A stretch of DNA of 64,000 nucleotides from Planctomycetaceae bacterium (GTDB lineage: Bacteria > Planctomycetota > Planctomycetia > Planctomycetales > Planctomycetaceae). A program made the translations under genes and the position numbers. The stretch's first letter is position 1. Each line of letters starts with the position of its first letter. The notes under the pieces were generated by a model. That model did not search any database. It saw nothing but the letters and a program-made list of their open reading frames with translations, and was not told the origin of the DNA. The stretch is from NCBI GenBank assembly GCA_002726205.1, contig PBSL01000056.1, positions 27,010 through 91,009 on the forward strand. The letters are read 5' to 3'. Shown piece by piece: positions 25,943 to 34,936 of the stretch.

Positions 25943-27211
25943 ATGACCAGTTCATCACGCGTCACTCTGGAAACACTGTCGCGGCGCCGCCTGCTGCAAG
26001 CCGTTCCCGCTACGGCGATTGCCGCGGGAAGCGTCGGCCTGAGCGACGTGGTCAGCCTCCGGGCTGACCAACTCCGCAAACAGGGCCGATCCGTGATCCT
26101 GCTGTGGATGCAGGGAGGTCCCAGCCAATTCGAGACATTTGATCCGAAACCGGGAACGACCAACGGCGGCCCCACGACGGCCATTTCGACAGCGGTCCCC
26201 GGAGTACAGATCGCCTCCACCTGGACACAAACCGCCAAGGTGCTCGACAAGCTCGCGATCATCCGCTCGATGACCAACAAGGAAGGGAACCATCAGCGGG
26301 CCACCTACCAGTTGCACACCGGCTACGTGCCCGCCGGCAGTGTCAAGCACCCCTCGCTGGGGGCCAACATTGCCAAGCAACTGTCCGACCCCGCGTTCGA
26401 GCTGCCGGCGGTGGTCTCGACCAACCGCACCAATGGCGCCGGTTTCCTTGGTGTCGATTACGAACCGTTCGTCGTTGGCAATCCCGGCCAGCTACCACAA
26501 AACGTCGCCACGACGGTTCCGGTTTCACGTTATCGTCGACGGCTGGGATTGCTGGGCCGGCTCGACGGAGAATTCGCAGGCCGTGGAGGCCGGGTCGTCG
26601 CCGGCGACCATCAACGGCTGTACAAGAAATCCTCGAGAATGGTGCTCAGCCGCAACGTCACCGCGTTTGACATTTCCGGCGAGCCGGATTCGCTGAAACA
26701 GCGTTACGGCGACAACGCCTTCGGCCGGGGTTGCCTGCTGGCACGCCGACTCGTGGAATCCGGCGTGACGTTCGTCGAGGTTCATTCGCGGGGATGGGAC
26801 ACCCACCAGGACAACTTCGATCGAACCACCACGCTGGCCGGACAGGTTGATCCCGCACTGGGCACGCTCATCGATGATCTCGACAGTCGAGGACTTCTCG
26901 AAAAGACACTTGTCATCTGGATGGGCGAATTCGGCCGATCGCCACGGGTCAATCCACAAACCGGACGAGGTCACTATCCCCGTGCATTTTCAGTGGCCCT
27001 GTCCGGCGGCGGAGTTCGCGGTGGCCAGGTGATCGGTGCCACCACTGAAGACGGCTCGGCAGTTGCCGGCGACCCCGTCTCTGTCCCTGACCTGTTCTGC
27101 TCGATCTGCCACTCGCTGAACATCGACCCCCGCATCGAACGCCTCAGCCCGCTGGGTCGACCGATGAAGATCGTCGATGGAGGCCAGGTCGTCGAACAGC
27201 TGTTCGCCTGA
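25943..27211 (+). CDS. DUF1501 protein, Tat-exported
   Basis: The 422-residue protein begins with a twin-arginine-type signal (TLSRRRLLQAVPATAIAAG). The body matches DUF1501, a sulfatase/alkaline-phosphatase-like fold family: WMQGGPSQFETFDPKPG near residue 60, the HPSLGANIAKQL region, GVTFVEVHSRGWDTHQDNF and the C-terminal VIWMGEFGRSPRVN, GRGHYPRAFS. It lies 41 nt after the DUF1549/DUF1553 gene, forming the standard two-gene unit. Export by Tat implies folding, perhaps with a metal, before transport. The substrate is not known. Confidence 0.9.
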   Translation: MTSSSRVTLETLSRRRLLQAVPATAIAAGSVGLSDVVSLRADQLRKQGRSVILLWMQGGPSQFETFDPKPGTTNGGPTTAISTAVPGVQIASTWTQTAKVLDKLAIIRSMTNKEGNHQRATYQLHTGYVPAGSVKHPSLGANIAKQLSDPAFELPAVVSTNRTNGAGFLGVDYEPFVVGNPGQLPQNVATTVPVSRYRRRLGLLGRLDGEFAGRGGRVVAGDHQRLYKKSSRMVLSRNVTAFDISGEPDSLKQRYGDNAFGRGCLLARRLVESGVTFVEVHSRGWDTHQDNFDRTTTLAGQVDPALGTLIDDLDSRGLLEKTLVIWMGEFGRSPRVNPQTGRGHYPRAFSVALSGGGVRGGQVIGATTEDGSAVAGDPVSVPDLFCSICHSLNIDPRIERLSPLGRPMKIVDGGQVVEQLFA

Positions 27212-27220
27212 CCGGTCGGT

Positions 27221-28036
27221 TCAATCCTCGTCCTCGGTCGCCGAGAACGACCGGGTGCGAAAGAACTTCATCGTCTGGGTAACCACCGTCTTGCGAGTTG
27301 CCAGTCGCGGGCCCAACGAACGCAGGTAGTTCCACAGTCCGGTGACGACGTAAGGCCGGCGTTTCTCCAGCGCGTCGATCGCTTCCTTGACGACCTGGCG
27401 AGCCGTCTGGGATCTCTGTTTCTTCAACCAACCGGGCACACCGGCCACGTCAAAAAACTCGGTCTCGGTCGTCCCCGGACACAATCCCATCACCGTCACG
27501 CCGCGGTCCCGGGCCTCGGCCCACAAGGCCTCGCTGAAATGCAGTACGAAAGCCTTCGTCGCGGCATAGACGGGCATGTAGGCCACCGGTTGGAAGCTGA
27601 CAACACTGGCGACATTGATGATCGCACCGTGCTCACGTGCCAGCATGTCGGGCAGCACACGATAGGTCAGCTCGGTCAGGGCCGAAACATTCAGCGAGAC
27701 CATTTTCAACATCGAATCGACGTCGGTCCCTTCGATCTCGCCGACGAACCCGAATCCGGCATTGTTGACCAGCAATTCGAGTTCGATGTTCCTGTCGGCA
27801 ATCCGCCCAAGCAATTCCGGTACCGCCGCGGGTTCGCACAGATCCATCGGCACGATCTCCGTCTGGACCATGTGCTGCGTCCGCAGCTCGTCGGCGAGTT
27901 CTTCGAGCAGAGACTCGCGGCGGGCAGTCAGCACCAGGTGCATGCCGTTACCGGCAAGCACCCGAGCAAACTCGGCACCGATCCCGCTCGAGGCCCCGGT
28001 GACCAGGGCCCATCGCTCCGTGTATGCTTCCAGCAT
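27221..28036 (-). CDS. short-chain dehydrogenase/reductase
   Basis: The 271-residue protein starts at the ATG at 28036 with GGAGAG 7 nt before it; an earlier start in the same frame lacks support. The classical SDR signature is complete: TGASSGIG (NAD(P) binding), NNAGFGF, catalytic Ser in ASVVSF and YAATK with the Tyr/Lys pair. Arginines just after the glycine motif (TARRES) hint at NADPH preference. The C-terminus (about 215-271) is basic with a hydrophobic patch, as in membrane-associated SDRs of the DltE/YqjQ-like group. The substrate is unknown. It converges on the DUF1501 gene. Confidence 0.88.
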   Translation of the reverse strand: MLEAYTERWALVTGASSGIGAEFARVLAGNGMHLVLTARRESLLEELADELRTQHMVQTEIVPMDLCEPAAVPELLGRIADRNIELELLVNNAGFGFVGEIEGTDVDSMLKMVSLNVSALTELTYRVLPDMLAREHGAIINVASVVSFQPVAYMPVYAATKAFVLHFSEALWAEARDRGVTVMGLCPGTTETEFFDVAGVPGWLKKQRSQTARQVVKEAIDALEKRRPYVVTGLWNYLRSLGPRLATRKTVVTQTMKFFRTRSFSATEDED

Positions 28037-28194
28037 AACAGGCTCTCCCAGCCAGCCCGTGTGGAACCCGCCTCTCAGCCCGTCAATGGCTGCGAATCGT
28101 AACACAAACCGATTGAAATGAAACCCCGCCGGGATCGTGGACTGGCCGCCTCGAGGGGAATTGGTCCGTGCGAGTTGTTAGAGTTGGCCGCATC

Positions 28195-28863
28195 ATGTCC
28201 GATTCCTACCCCGTACTCACGCGCCGGCAGGCCCGCGACGTCGATCTTCGCGCAATGCGTGACTACGGCCTGTCGGGCCTGGTGCTGATGGAGAACGCCG
28301 GGCGGGGCTGTGCCACGTTACTGGAACGGCTCGGAATCAACGGCCCGGTCTGTGTCTGCAGTGGAAAGGGAAACAACGGCGGCGACGGCTACGTGGTCGC
28401 CCGGTATCTCGACAACGGTGGCCACCAGGTCCGGGTGGCCTCGGCCGTTGATCCCGACACGCTCACTGGCGATGCCGCCGTCAACCACGGGATGTTTTCC
28501 GCCTCCGGGGGCACGGTCTCGGTCATCGATCCTGCCGGCTGGGACCGAGAACTCAAGGGGGCCGACTGGATCGTCGATGCACTGCTGGGCACAGGAACCC
28601 AGGGAGACGTCCGCTCGCCGTTCACCGAAGCCATCGACGCGATCAATCGCACCTCGTCCCCGGTCCTGGCAATCGATTTGCCCAGCGGAATCGACTGCGA
28701 CACGGGTGCCGTGTTGGGAACTGCTGTCCAGGCACGACACACCGCCACCTTCGTGGCGGCCAAACAGGGTTTCCAGGCAAGAGGACTTCAAGACTGGACC
28801 GGCGAAGTCCACGTTATCGACATCGGAATTCCCCGATCCTTGCGCGAGGAAGTGCTGGGATGA
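28195..28863 (+). CDS. nnrE: NAD(P)H-hydrate epimerase (YjeF N-terminal domain type)
   Basis: About 222 residues from the ATG at 28195; a GTG at 28168 is possible. The YjeF_N/AIBP fold is shown by ENAGRGCATLL, the glycine-rich loop GKGNNGGDGYVVAR, VDALLGTGTQG and AIDLPSGIDCDTG, where the last Asp is the family's catalytic candidate. The enzyme epimerises damaged NAD(P)H hydrates so that a dehydratase can repair them. The dehydratase half (YjeF C-terminal domain) is not fused, so it must be encoded elsewhere. It overlaps rsmE by 4 nt. Confidence 0.9.
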   Translation: MSDSYPVLTRRQARDVDLRAMRDYGLSGLVLMENAGRGCATLLERLGINGPVCVCSGKGNNGGDGYVVARYLDNGGHQVRVASAVDPDTLTGDAAVNHGMFSASGGTVSVIDPAGWDRELKGADWIVDALLGTGTQGDVRSPFTEAIDAINRTSSPVLAIDLPSGIDCDTGAVLGTAVQARHTATFVAAKQGFQARGLQDWTGEVHVIDIGIPRSLREEVLG

Positions 28864-29567
28864 TGCACCGATTCCACGCCGAGGATTTGCAGGGCGACGA
28901 GTTGCTGCTGCGTGGACGTGAGGCACACCACCTCACCGACGTGCTGCGACAAGGTCCCGGCACCGAGGTCGAACTCTTTGACGGACGGGGAACACGGGCA
29001 GTCGCCGAGGTAATTTCGTCGGGAAAACGTGAAACGGTCCTGACAATCACCGCCCGTTTCCCCGATCCGTCGACCGACGGCCCCGAACTGGTCCTGGCCA
29101 CCGCAATTCCCAAGGGTGATCGATTCCGATCGCTGGTGGAAAAGACGACCGAACTCGGGATCGATCGACTGATCCCGCTGAGGACCGATCGCAGCGTGGT
29201 CCACCCTGGAAAGGGAAAGTGTCAGAAGATGAACCACGCCGTCATTGCCGCCTGCAAGCAGTGCGGCCGCAACCGACTGATGGCGATTGAACCGGTCACC
29301 GCCTGGCGGGAGATGTTGGCCATCGACAACGCGGCGTTGATCATCGCACACCCCGGGGAATCGCCCGCCGCTGAGACTCTCGATCAAGTGCTCAGCGACC
29401 CTCCCGGCTCGCTGGTTTTTTGTGTGGGGCCCGAGGGAGGCTGGTCCGAAACCGAACTCCAGGCAGCCGGTAACGCGGGGGCTGTGCGGGTCAGCCTGGG
29501 GCCACACGTGCTGCGAATCGAAACCGCGGCCATCGCCCTGGCCGCCCTGGTCACCAGTCGCCTGTGA
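28860..29567 (+). CDS. rsmE: 16S rRNA (uracil-1498-N3)-methyltransferase
   Basis: The 235-residue SPOUT-fold enzyme starts at an ATG overlapping the nnrE stop. It begins with the PUA-like domain (HRFHAED, AHHLTDVLRQGPG). The methyltransferase part has KGDRFRSLVEKTTELGIDRLIPL, the S-adenosylmethionine knot segments FCVGPEGGWSETEL and VSLGPHVLRIETAAIAL. These are the diagnostic RsmE motifs. It methylates U1498 in the decoding region of 16S rRNA. Confidence 0.94.
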   Translation: MMHRFHAEDLQGDELLLRGREAHHLTDVLRQGPGTEVELFDGRGTRAVAEVISSGKRETVLTITARFPDPSTDGPELVLATAIPKGDRFRSLVEKTTELGIDRLIPLRTDRSVVHPGKGKCQKMNHAVIAACKQCGRNRLMAIEPVTAWREMLAIDNAALIIAHPGESPAAETLDQVLSDPPGSLVFCVGPEGGWSETELQAAGNAGAVRVSLGPHVLRIETAAIALAALVTSRL

Positions 29568-29591
29568 CCGCAGCAGCAGCCGCAAGCCAGC

Positions 29592-30452
29592 CTATACCGC
29601 GTAGGTCAAGAAACCCCGCACCACCGCCAGAAACGCTTCTGGTTCATCGGCGGCAATCGAGTGGGCGCTGTTGGCAAAGACCTTCAGATGGGCCCGCGGG
29701 ATTTTCTCGGCAATCTCCCGAGAATGATCGGGAGCACAGATCCAGTCACGAGCACCGGCAAGCACCAGCGTCGGACAGGTGATCGATGCCAGGCGGTCGG
29801 TGTAGTCGAAGGTACGGAGAAATTCCGAGAACCCGAGATTGAGCTGTTCAAAGTTTCGTCGCCCACGCGACCACGACCGTTCAGATTTCTCGGCATCGTA
29901 CTTTGTCGAGTACATCGGCCCCATCTCAGTGTAGTACTCCTTCAGTTGTTCCAGTGATTCAAACGATCCCGCCCACAGCCGTTCACACACAGCCTGTTGT
30001 CGGGGTGTCCCCCGCTCGGCGACAATCCGCCTGGCATCGTCAAGAAACCGATGACTGGCCGCGGTGGCGCAGAGCACGAGATGAGACACGCGGTCGGGAT
30101 AGCGGATCGCATAACCGATCGCGACCATTCCGCCGTAGGATGATCCCAGCACACAGATCTGGTCGAGTCCAAGATAATCGCGCAACGCGTCCAGATCGTC
30201 GATGTTCTCCTCGAGCGTATAGCTCTGTGGATCCGCCGCCGCGCTGCGACCTGAACCGCGGTGGTCGACGTAGACCAACTGGGCCACGTCGGTCAACCCG
30301 TTGACGGTCGACTTGAAACCGACATGGTCTCCACCGGGTCCACCGTGCAACAGGAAAAGAACCGGCCGCTGGACCATCCGGTCGCCATCGGGCACCAGGC
30401 CGGCCCCGTCGACATCAAAGTAGATCTCGGTTCCACGCACCCGGGCTTTCAT
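29592..30452 (-). CDS. alpha/beta hydrolase, proline-iminopeptidase-like
   Basis: The 286-residue protein starts at the ATG at 30452 with AGGAGA 8 nt upstream. The oxyanion motif HGGPGG, the catalytic nucleophile in GSSYGG, the acid in AGARDWICAPD and the histidine in NSAHSIAADEP form a complete triad. The HGGPGG plus VDHRGSGRS pattern is that of the S33 proline iminopeptidase/tricorn-factor group. No signal peptide is visible, so it is cytoplasmic. Only 5 nt separate it from the upstream GTPase gene, so the two are co-transcribed. The exact substrate is uncertain. Confidence 0.87.
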   Translation of the reverse strand: MKARVRGTEIYFDVDGAGLVPDGDRMVQRPVLFLLHGGPGGDHVGFKSTVNGLTDVAQLVYVDHRGSGRSAAADPQSYTLEENIDDLDALRDYLGLDQICVLGSSYGGMVAIGYAIRYPDRVSHLVLCATAASHRFLDDARRIVAERGTPRQQAVCERLWAGSFESLEQLKEYYTEMGPMYSTKYDAEKSERSWSRGRRNFEQLNLGFSEFLRTFDYTDRLASITCPTLVLAGARDWICAPDHSREIAEKIPRAHLKVFANSAHSIAADEPEAFLAVVRGFLTYAV

Positions 30453-30457
30453 CGCAA

Positions 30458-31570
30458 TCACTCTCCTGGTGAGTCGTCGAACCGGTGAGTCGGAACCGGG
30501 CGTCCTGGCCGGAAACTCTGCGTCTGCCGAAACTCGGCCACCGCGCCACGGGCACCAACAGCCGCGTTCACTTCCTTGTGAACCACTTCCTTGAGCCACT
30601 CCGGATCGCAGGCCACCCGGGCATTGACGATCAGGTCTATCGTCTTCACCTGGCAATTCGAAGACAAAGACAACTCGGGGGCGTTCTCGCTGGAAACAAG
30701 GTTGGCCACCCCGAAGAACCCCTCCCACAATCCGATCACCTTCAGATGAGCCGTTTCGGCATCCCGTTCACCCAGGATCTCACCCAGCCGGGTGACCACG
30801 TCGAGCAACAGGTCATCAAGATCGAAAGACTCGTCGGCAGCCACGTGGAGGCTGCTGTTGAGCCAGCCCAGTTCCGCTTCGCCCTCGGCATACGTGTCGT
30901 AGTCGATATCGAGAACCCGTCGACCAAAATCACCGTCCTGGTCGAGCAAGGCGACCAGTTGATCGACTCCTTCACCGGTCCTGGCCGACATTCTGATGAC
31001 CGGCACGCCCGGACACCTGCGGCTGACCAGTTCCACGAGTTCCTCGACCTGCTCGTCGGAAAGTTCATCGATGCGGTTGACCAGGATGGCATCGGCTTCT
31101 TCGAGTTGTTTGACCAGGATGTAGGCGGCCTTGGGTGAAAACCCCGAACCCGTCTCGCCTCGCAATACCCGCCGGCCATGGCTGGGCTTGAGGATCACAG
31201 TGTAGGGAGCAATCTGGAACCGTGCTTCGAACAGCCGCTTGATAGGCTGGATCACGGTGGCAACCAGGTCGGTACAGCTTCCCACCGGCTCGGCCAGGAT
31301 CACGTCAGGACGCTGATCCTCTCCCAGGGCCTCGATCGTGCTCATCAACTCGTCGAAGTTGCAACAAAAGCAGGCCCCGGCGACTTCGCCAACGTCGAAA
31401 CCCTGTGAACGGAAGGTGTTGGTATCGACCAGGTCGCTGGCCTGGTCGTTGGTGACCACACCGACGTTTTTTCCCTGGTCGGAATAGTGGCGAGCCAGTC
31501 GTGCCAGCGTGGTCGTCTTGCCTGCCCCCAGAAATCCACCAACCATGATGTATCGGATCGTGTGCATCAT
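30458..31570 (-). CDS. COG0523/CobW-type G3E GTPase, probable metal chaperone
   Basis: The 370-residue protein has the P-loop [11 protein letters not shown] right at the N-terminus, the metal-binding CXCC motif GACFCCNF (C67, C69, C70), switch region [13 protein letters not shown] and the specificity motif NRIDE (NKxD-like). This is the COG0523 group of the G3E family, which delivers metals such as zinc or cobalt using GTP. The C-terminal domain (about 230-370) diverges from CobW_C and ends in a basic, Pro-rich tail. It is the first gene of a two-gene unit with the alpha/beta hydrolase. No Zur-type operator is obvious upstream. Confidence 0.88.
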   Translation of the reverse strand: MMHTIRYIMVGGFLGAGKTTTLARLARHYSDQGKNVGVVTNDQASDLVDTNTFRSQGFDVGEVAGACFCCNFDELMSTIEALGEDQRPDVILAEPVGSCTDLVATVIQPIKRLFEARFQIAPYTVILKPSHGRRVLRGETGSGFSPKAAYILVKQLEEADAILVNRIDELSDEQVEELVELVSRRCPGVPVIRMSARTGEGVDQLVALLDQDGDFGRRVLDIDYDTYAEGEAELGWLNSSLHVAADESFDLDDLLLDVVTRLGEILGERDAETAHLKVIGLWEGFFGVANLVSSENAPELSLSSNCQVKTIDLIVNARVACDPEWLKEVVHKEVNAAVGARGAVAEFRQTQSFRPGRPVPTHRFDDSPGE

Positions 31571-31740
31571 GACTCCACGGCAGGCTGTCGAGATGGCCGG
31601 CTAGACATTCACACCGCTTGTCATCGTCCACGCAAGCTGCGACAAGGAAAGTTGCAGTTCGACAAGCGTTCCGACCAGAACGCTCCATCCTAGACAATTC
31701 CGCCATCGCGACCAATCAAGTCTCACTCCGGCAACATCCC

Positions 31741-32928
31741 ATGACCGGTGACAAGGCCTCTCGAGACGACCGTCCCGCTGTCCTGGGGGGAACTTCGCTC
31801 CGCCCCGAAGGGGCTCCCGGTTGGCCGCCCGGGGATCCGTCGATCGTCGACGTTCTGCACCAGGCGGCGATCGACGGCAGTTGGGGACGCTATCACGGTC
31901 CACACACCACGACCCTCTCGGAACAACTGGCCCGTCTCCACGGCCTCGAACATGTCGTTCTCTGCGCCAGCGGTACGGCCGCCGTCGAACTGGCTCTCCG
32001 GGGACTGAAAATCGGTCCTGGCGACGAGGTGCTGCTGGCCGCCTACGACTTCCGGGGCAATATTCAGGATGTCCTCTGCGTGGGAGCGACCCCGGTCCTG
32101 GTCGACATCCGTCCGGACAATTGGAATCTCGACGTCTCTCTTGTCGAAGCAGCGATCACCGATGCCACCCGCGCCCTGCTCGTTTCACACCTTCACGGTG
32201 GCCTGGTTGACATGCCCGTGCTGCGGGATCTGGCCGATGCGCGGGGGCTGCCGATCATCGAAGACGCCTGCCAGGTTCCAGGAGCCCGTGTTTGCGGTCG
32301 GACCGCCGGGACCTGGGGTGACGTCGCCGTGCTTTCCTTCGGCGGCAGCAAGTTGCTTTCGGCCGGTCGCGGCGGTGCGTTGCTGACCAATGACGGGGGG
32401 GTTGTGCAACGGGTGAAGCTGTACACGCAGCGAGGCAACGAGGCCTACCCGCTTTCCGAACTGCAGGCCGCCTTGCTCGTTCCCCAGCTCGATGCCCTCT
32501 CCGAAAGCAACCAGCGTCGCAGCCTTGCCGCCGACCGACTGATCGAAGGCCTCGCCGGTTGCCCGGGACTGCAACCGTTTACCAACCCCGTCCTGGACGA
32601 TTCTCAGCCGGGCTACTACAAGCTCGGCCTGCAATTCAAGCCCGCCGACTGCGCGAATCTCTCGCGGGACGCCTTCGCCAAGGCGGTCCGCTGTGAAGGC
32701 GTGGCGATCGATCCCGGCTTCCGGTCACTCCACAAGTCACACGCCCGACGACGATTCACCGCACCCCACAAGTTGCCTCATGCCGACCAGGCCGACAGCA
32801 ACGTCCTCGTGCTGCATCACCCCGTCCTGCTCGGCAGCGACGAGGATCTTCAACAGGTCCTTACCGCCGTCGTCCGTGTCGCTGACCACGCGGAAGAAAT
32901 CGGCCAACTGCTGGGTTTTGCCTGTTGA
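31741..32928 (+). CDS. DegT/DnrJ/EryC1/StrS-family aminotransferase
   Basis: The 395-residue PLP enzyme starts at the ATG at 31741; the frame opens earlier but without a ribosome-binding site. Typical family features are WGRYHGPHTTTLSEQLARL, the ASGTAAVELALRGLKIGPGDEV segment, EDACQVPGA with the PLP-ring Asp, and SFGGSKLLSAGRGGAL with the Schiff-base Lys. Family members transaminate keto-sugars for surface polysaccharides or antibiotics. No other sugar-nucleotide genes are adjacent, so the pathway is open. It is divergent from the GTPase gene with 170 nt between them, where I see no confident regulatory site. Confidence 0.88.
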   Translation: MTGDKASRDDRPAVLGGTSLRPEGAPGWPPGDPSIVDVLHQAAIDGSWGRYHGPHTTTLSEQLARLHGLEHVVLCASGTAAVELALRGLKIGPGDEVLLAAYDFRGNIQDVLCVGATPVLVDIRPDNWNLDVSLVEAAITDATRALLVSHLHGGLVDMPVLRDLADARGLPIIEDACQVPGARVCGRTAGTWGDVAVLSFGGSKLLSAGRGGALLTNDGGVVQRVKLYTQRGNEAYPLSELQAALLVPQLDALSESNQRRSLAADRLIEGLAGCPGLQPFTNPVLDDSQPGYYKLGLQFKPADCANLSRDAFAKAVRCEGVAIDPGFRSLHKSHARRRFTAPHKLPHADQADSNVLVLHHPVLLGSDEDLQQVLTAVVRVADHAEEIGQLLGFAC

Positions 32929-32960
32929 GCTGATCGGCGGACGATCGCGCCAGCGGCAGA

Positions 32961-33521
32961 TCAATCGCCGTGCAGTTTCCGGAGCCGGCCCGAGGTTCTC
33001 ATCATCAACTGCATCCGCTCGAACTCATCAAGCCATTCCCCGGTCACCCGCTGCAGAAGTGACCGCCCGTCATCGGCAGTCGGGCCGGACGGAGAGGCAT
33101 CGACACCGGCGGTCATGGCGCGGTACTTCGCCAGTGTCCGATCGCCGAAAATTCCACAGAGAAAATCATCCTCGCTGAGAAAAACGACAACCGGAACGCG
33201 ATGACCACCGTTGACCGACAACCGCTCGGTCAACTCGGGGTTCTCATCGCGATCGAGGTAGCGGACCTGGATCGCCGGGTTGGCCTCGGTAAACCGCTCG
33301 AAAATCGGGCACTGGTTGACACAGTCACCACACCACGCACCGGCCAGCACGATCACTTTCATCTCGCGGACAAATCCCGACAGCACGGCGAGTTGTTGTT
33401 CGTCGAGCGTGATTTCCTCGTAGACCTTCTGCCACCGATCACGGTGTTCGGGCGTTCCGTGCTGATCGAGGAAGTCCCGGTAATCAAACCCCTTCCGAAA
33501 TTCGTCTGCAAGACAGCTCAT
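32961..33521 (-). CDS. thioredoxin-like protein with WCGDC motif
   Basis: The 186-residue protein starts at the ATG at 33521 with a GGAGA site upstream. The redox motif is GAWCGDCVNQCP (C-G-D-C) in a thioredoxin fold: VIVLAGAW, then RYLDRDENPEL, and the cis-Pro loop GHRVPVVVFL. There is no signal peptide, so it is probably cytoplasmic. The N-terminal 60 residues (FRKGFDYRDFLDQHGTPEHRDRW...) are helical and not part of thioredoxin. Similar thioredoxin family proteins of unknown target occur widely in Gram-positives and planctomycetes. It converges on the aminotransferase gene. Confidence 0.85.
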   Translation of the reverse strand: MSCLADEFRKGFDYRDFLDQHGTPEHRDRWQKVYEEITLDEQQLAVLSGFVREMKVIVLAGAWCGDCVNQCPIFERFTEANPAIQVRYLDRDENPELTERLSVNGGHRVPVVVFLSEDDFLCGIFGDRTLAKYRAMTAGVDASPSGPTADDGRSLLQRVTGEWLDEFERMQLMMRTSGRLRKLHGD

Positions 33522-33705
33522 CGAAGTATCTCCTGGAGTGTTGCCGGCGGGAACGACCAACATAGGCACCGATACCGTTCCGGGCAACACGCCGCAAAGG
33601 CACCGCGGCGGACATCGAAAACGTCAGAGCACTCGCTGTGACTGCGGCACAGAAATCACCTAGGATGGAGTCTTGTTTCTTTACCCGGTCAAGGGAAACT
33701 CCATC

Positions 33706-34881
33706 GTGGACGTTGTTGAAATCCTGAAGGCGCTCGTGTCGATTCCCAGCGTCAATCCGATGGGACGCGACCTTTCGGGTCCGGAGTACTTCGAGACCCG
33801 GGTCAGCGAATGGCTCTGCGGGTTCTTTGCCGAACGCGAAATCCCTCACGAGCGGATCGAGGTCGTTGAGGGTCGGGCAAACGTCATCGCCCGGGTCGAC
33901 GCCGGCCCCGACCGGCCGACTGTGATCCTCGACGCCCACCAGGACACGGTGCCCGTCGATGGCATGACGATCGAACCGTTCGACCCGATTGTCCGTGACG
34001 GGCGGCTTTACGGTCGCGGTGCCTGTGACGTCAAAGGGGGCATGGCGGCAATGCTGCATGCGGTCGCCCGCCTCGCCGCCGAACGCCCTGCCGATGCGGT
34101 CAACGTTGTCATGAGTTGCACGTGCGATGAAGAAGCCACCGTCCAGGGCATCAACGACCTGGTACGTCTCTGGACCGATGACTCTCGGCACTCGGACCTG
34201 CTGCCCGACAAGCCCGACGCGGCACTGGTAGCCGAACCGACGAATCTTGACATCGTCGTCGCCCACCGCGGTGCCACCCGCTGGCAAGTACGAACCGGGG
34301 GCCGTGCCTGCCACAGTTCACAACCCGAACAGGGAATCAACGCCATCTACCGGATGGCGAAGGTGATTGCCGGCCTCGAGGAATACGCCGCGACGCTCGC
34401 CGACCGCGTCACGCCTCATCCACTGTGCGGTCCCGCGACGCTTTCGATTGGCCGGATCACCGGCGGCGTCAGCGTGAACACGGTACCGGACGAATGCCTG
34501 ATCGAGGTCGATCGACGGGTGATCCCCGGGGAAAACGGGGCGGAAGTGATGGACGACGTCCTGGCCTTTCTGCAGGAACGCGTCGAGGTTCCGTTCGAGT
34601 TTCTTCCCCCGTGGCTGACGGGGCTGCCGCTGCCCGACGATGGCAACCAGGCCTGGGCGGCAAGACTGCTGGAACATGTCAGCTCCGTCGCCGGACCGCA
34701 CCGGACAGTTGGCGTGCCCTACGGTACCCATGCCTCGCGGTTCGCCAACGCCGGTGTCCCGGGAATCGTCTGCGGTCCCGGCTCGATCGACCAGGCTCAC
34801 ACCAAGGACGAATGGCTCGCCATCGACGAACTCGAGCAGGCGGCCGAAGCGTACTACCGATTCTGCTCGGTCGCAGTTTGA
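33706..34881 (+). CDS. M20 family metallopeptidase/deacylase (ArgE/DapE-like)
   Basis: About 391 residues from a GTG with AAGGGA 9 nt before it; a TTG at 33673 is an alternative. Dinuclear zinc ligands are visible: DAHQDTVPVD, RGACDVKGG (bridging Asp), CDEEATV (catalytic Glu and ligand Glu), VAEPT and IDQAHTKDEW (C-terminal His). The dimerisation domain lies between (about 185-290). The family hydrolyses N-acyl amino acids or dipeptides, such as acetylornithine or succinyl-diaminopimelate. The substrate cannot be fixed from sequence alone, and no Arg or Lys pathway gene is adjacent. A TAGGAT hexamer at 33661 may be its -10 element. Confidence 0.88.
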   Translation: MDVVEILKALVSIPSVNPMGRDLSGPEYFETRVSEWLCGFFAEREIPHERIEVVEGRANVIARVDAGPDRPTVILDAHQDTVPVDGMTIEPFDPIVRDGRLYGRGACDVKGGMAAMLHAVARLAAERPADAVNVVMSCTCDEEATVQGINDLVRLWTDDSRHSDLLPDKPDAALVAEPTNLDIVVAHRGATRWQVRTGGRACHSSQPEQGINAIYRMAKVIAGLEEYAATLADRVTPHPLCGPATLSIGRITGGVSVNTVPDECLIEVDRRVIPGENGAEVMDDVLAFLQERVEVPFEFLPPWLTGLPLPDDGNQAWAARLLEHVSSVAGPHRTVGVPYGTHASRFANAGVPGIVCGPGSIDQAHTKDEWLAIDELEQAAEAYYRFCSVAV

Positions 34882-34936
34882 TGTCCTGCTGGGCATGTGC
34901 CAGACTGGTCGTTCATGATCCCCGGGAGGTGGTTTG

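Noticed and set aside
25943..27211. The two DUF1501 genes (25943-27211 and 48948-50393) as a recent duplication or repeat
   Set aside because: The proteins share family motifs only; sequence and length differ too much for a recent copy, and there is no flanking repeat.
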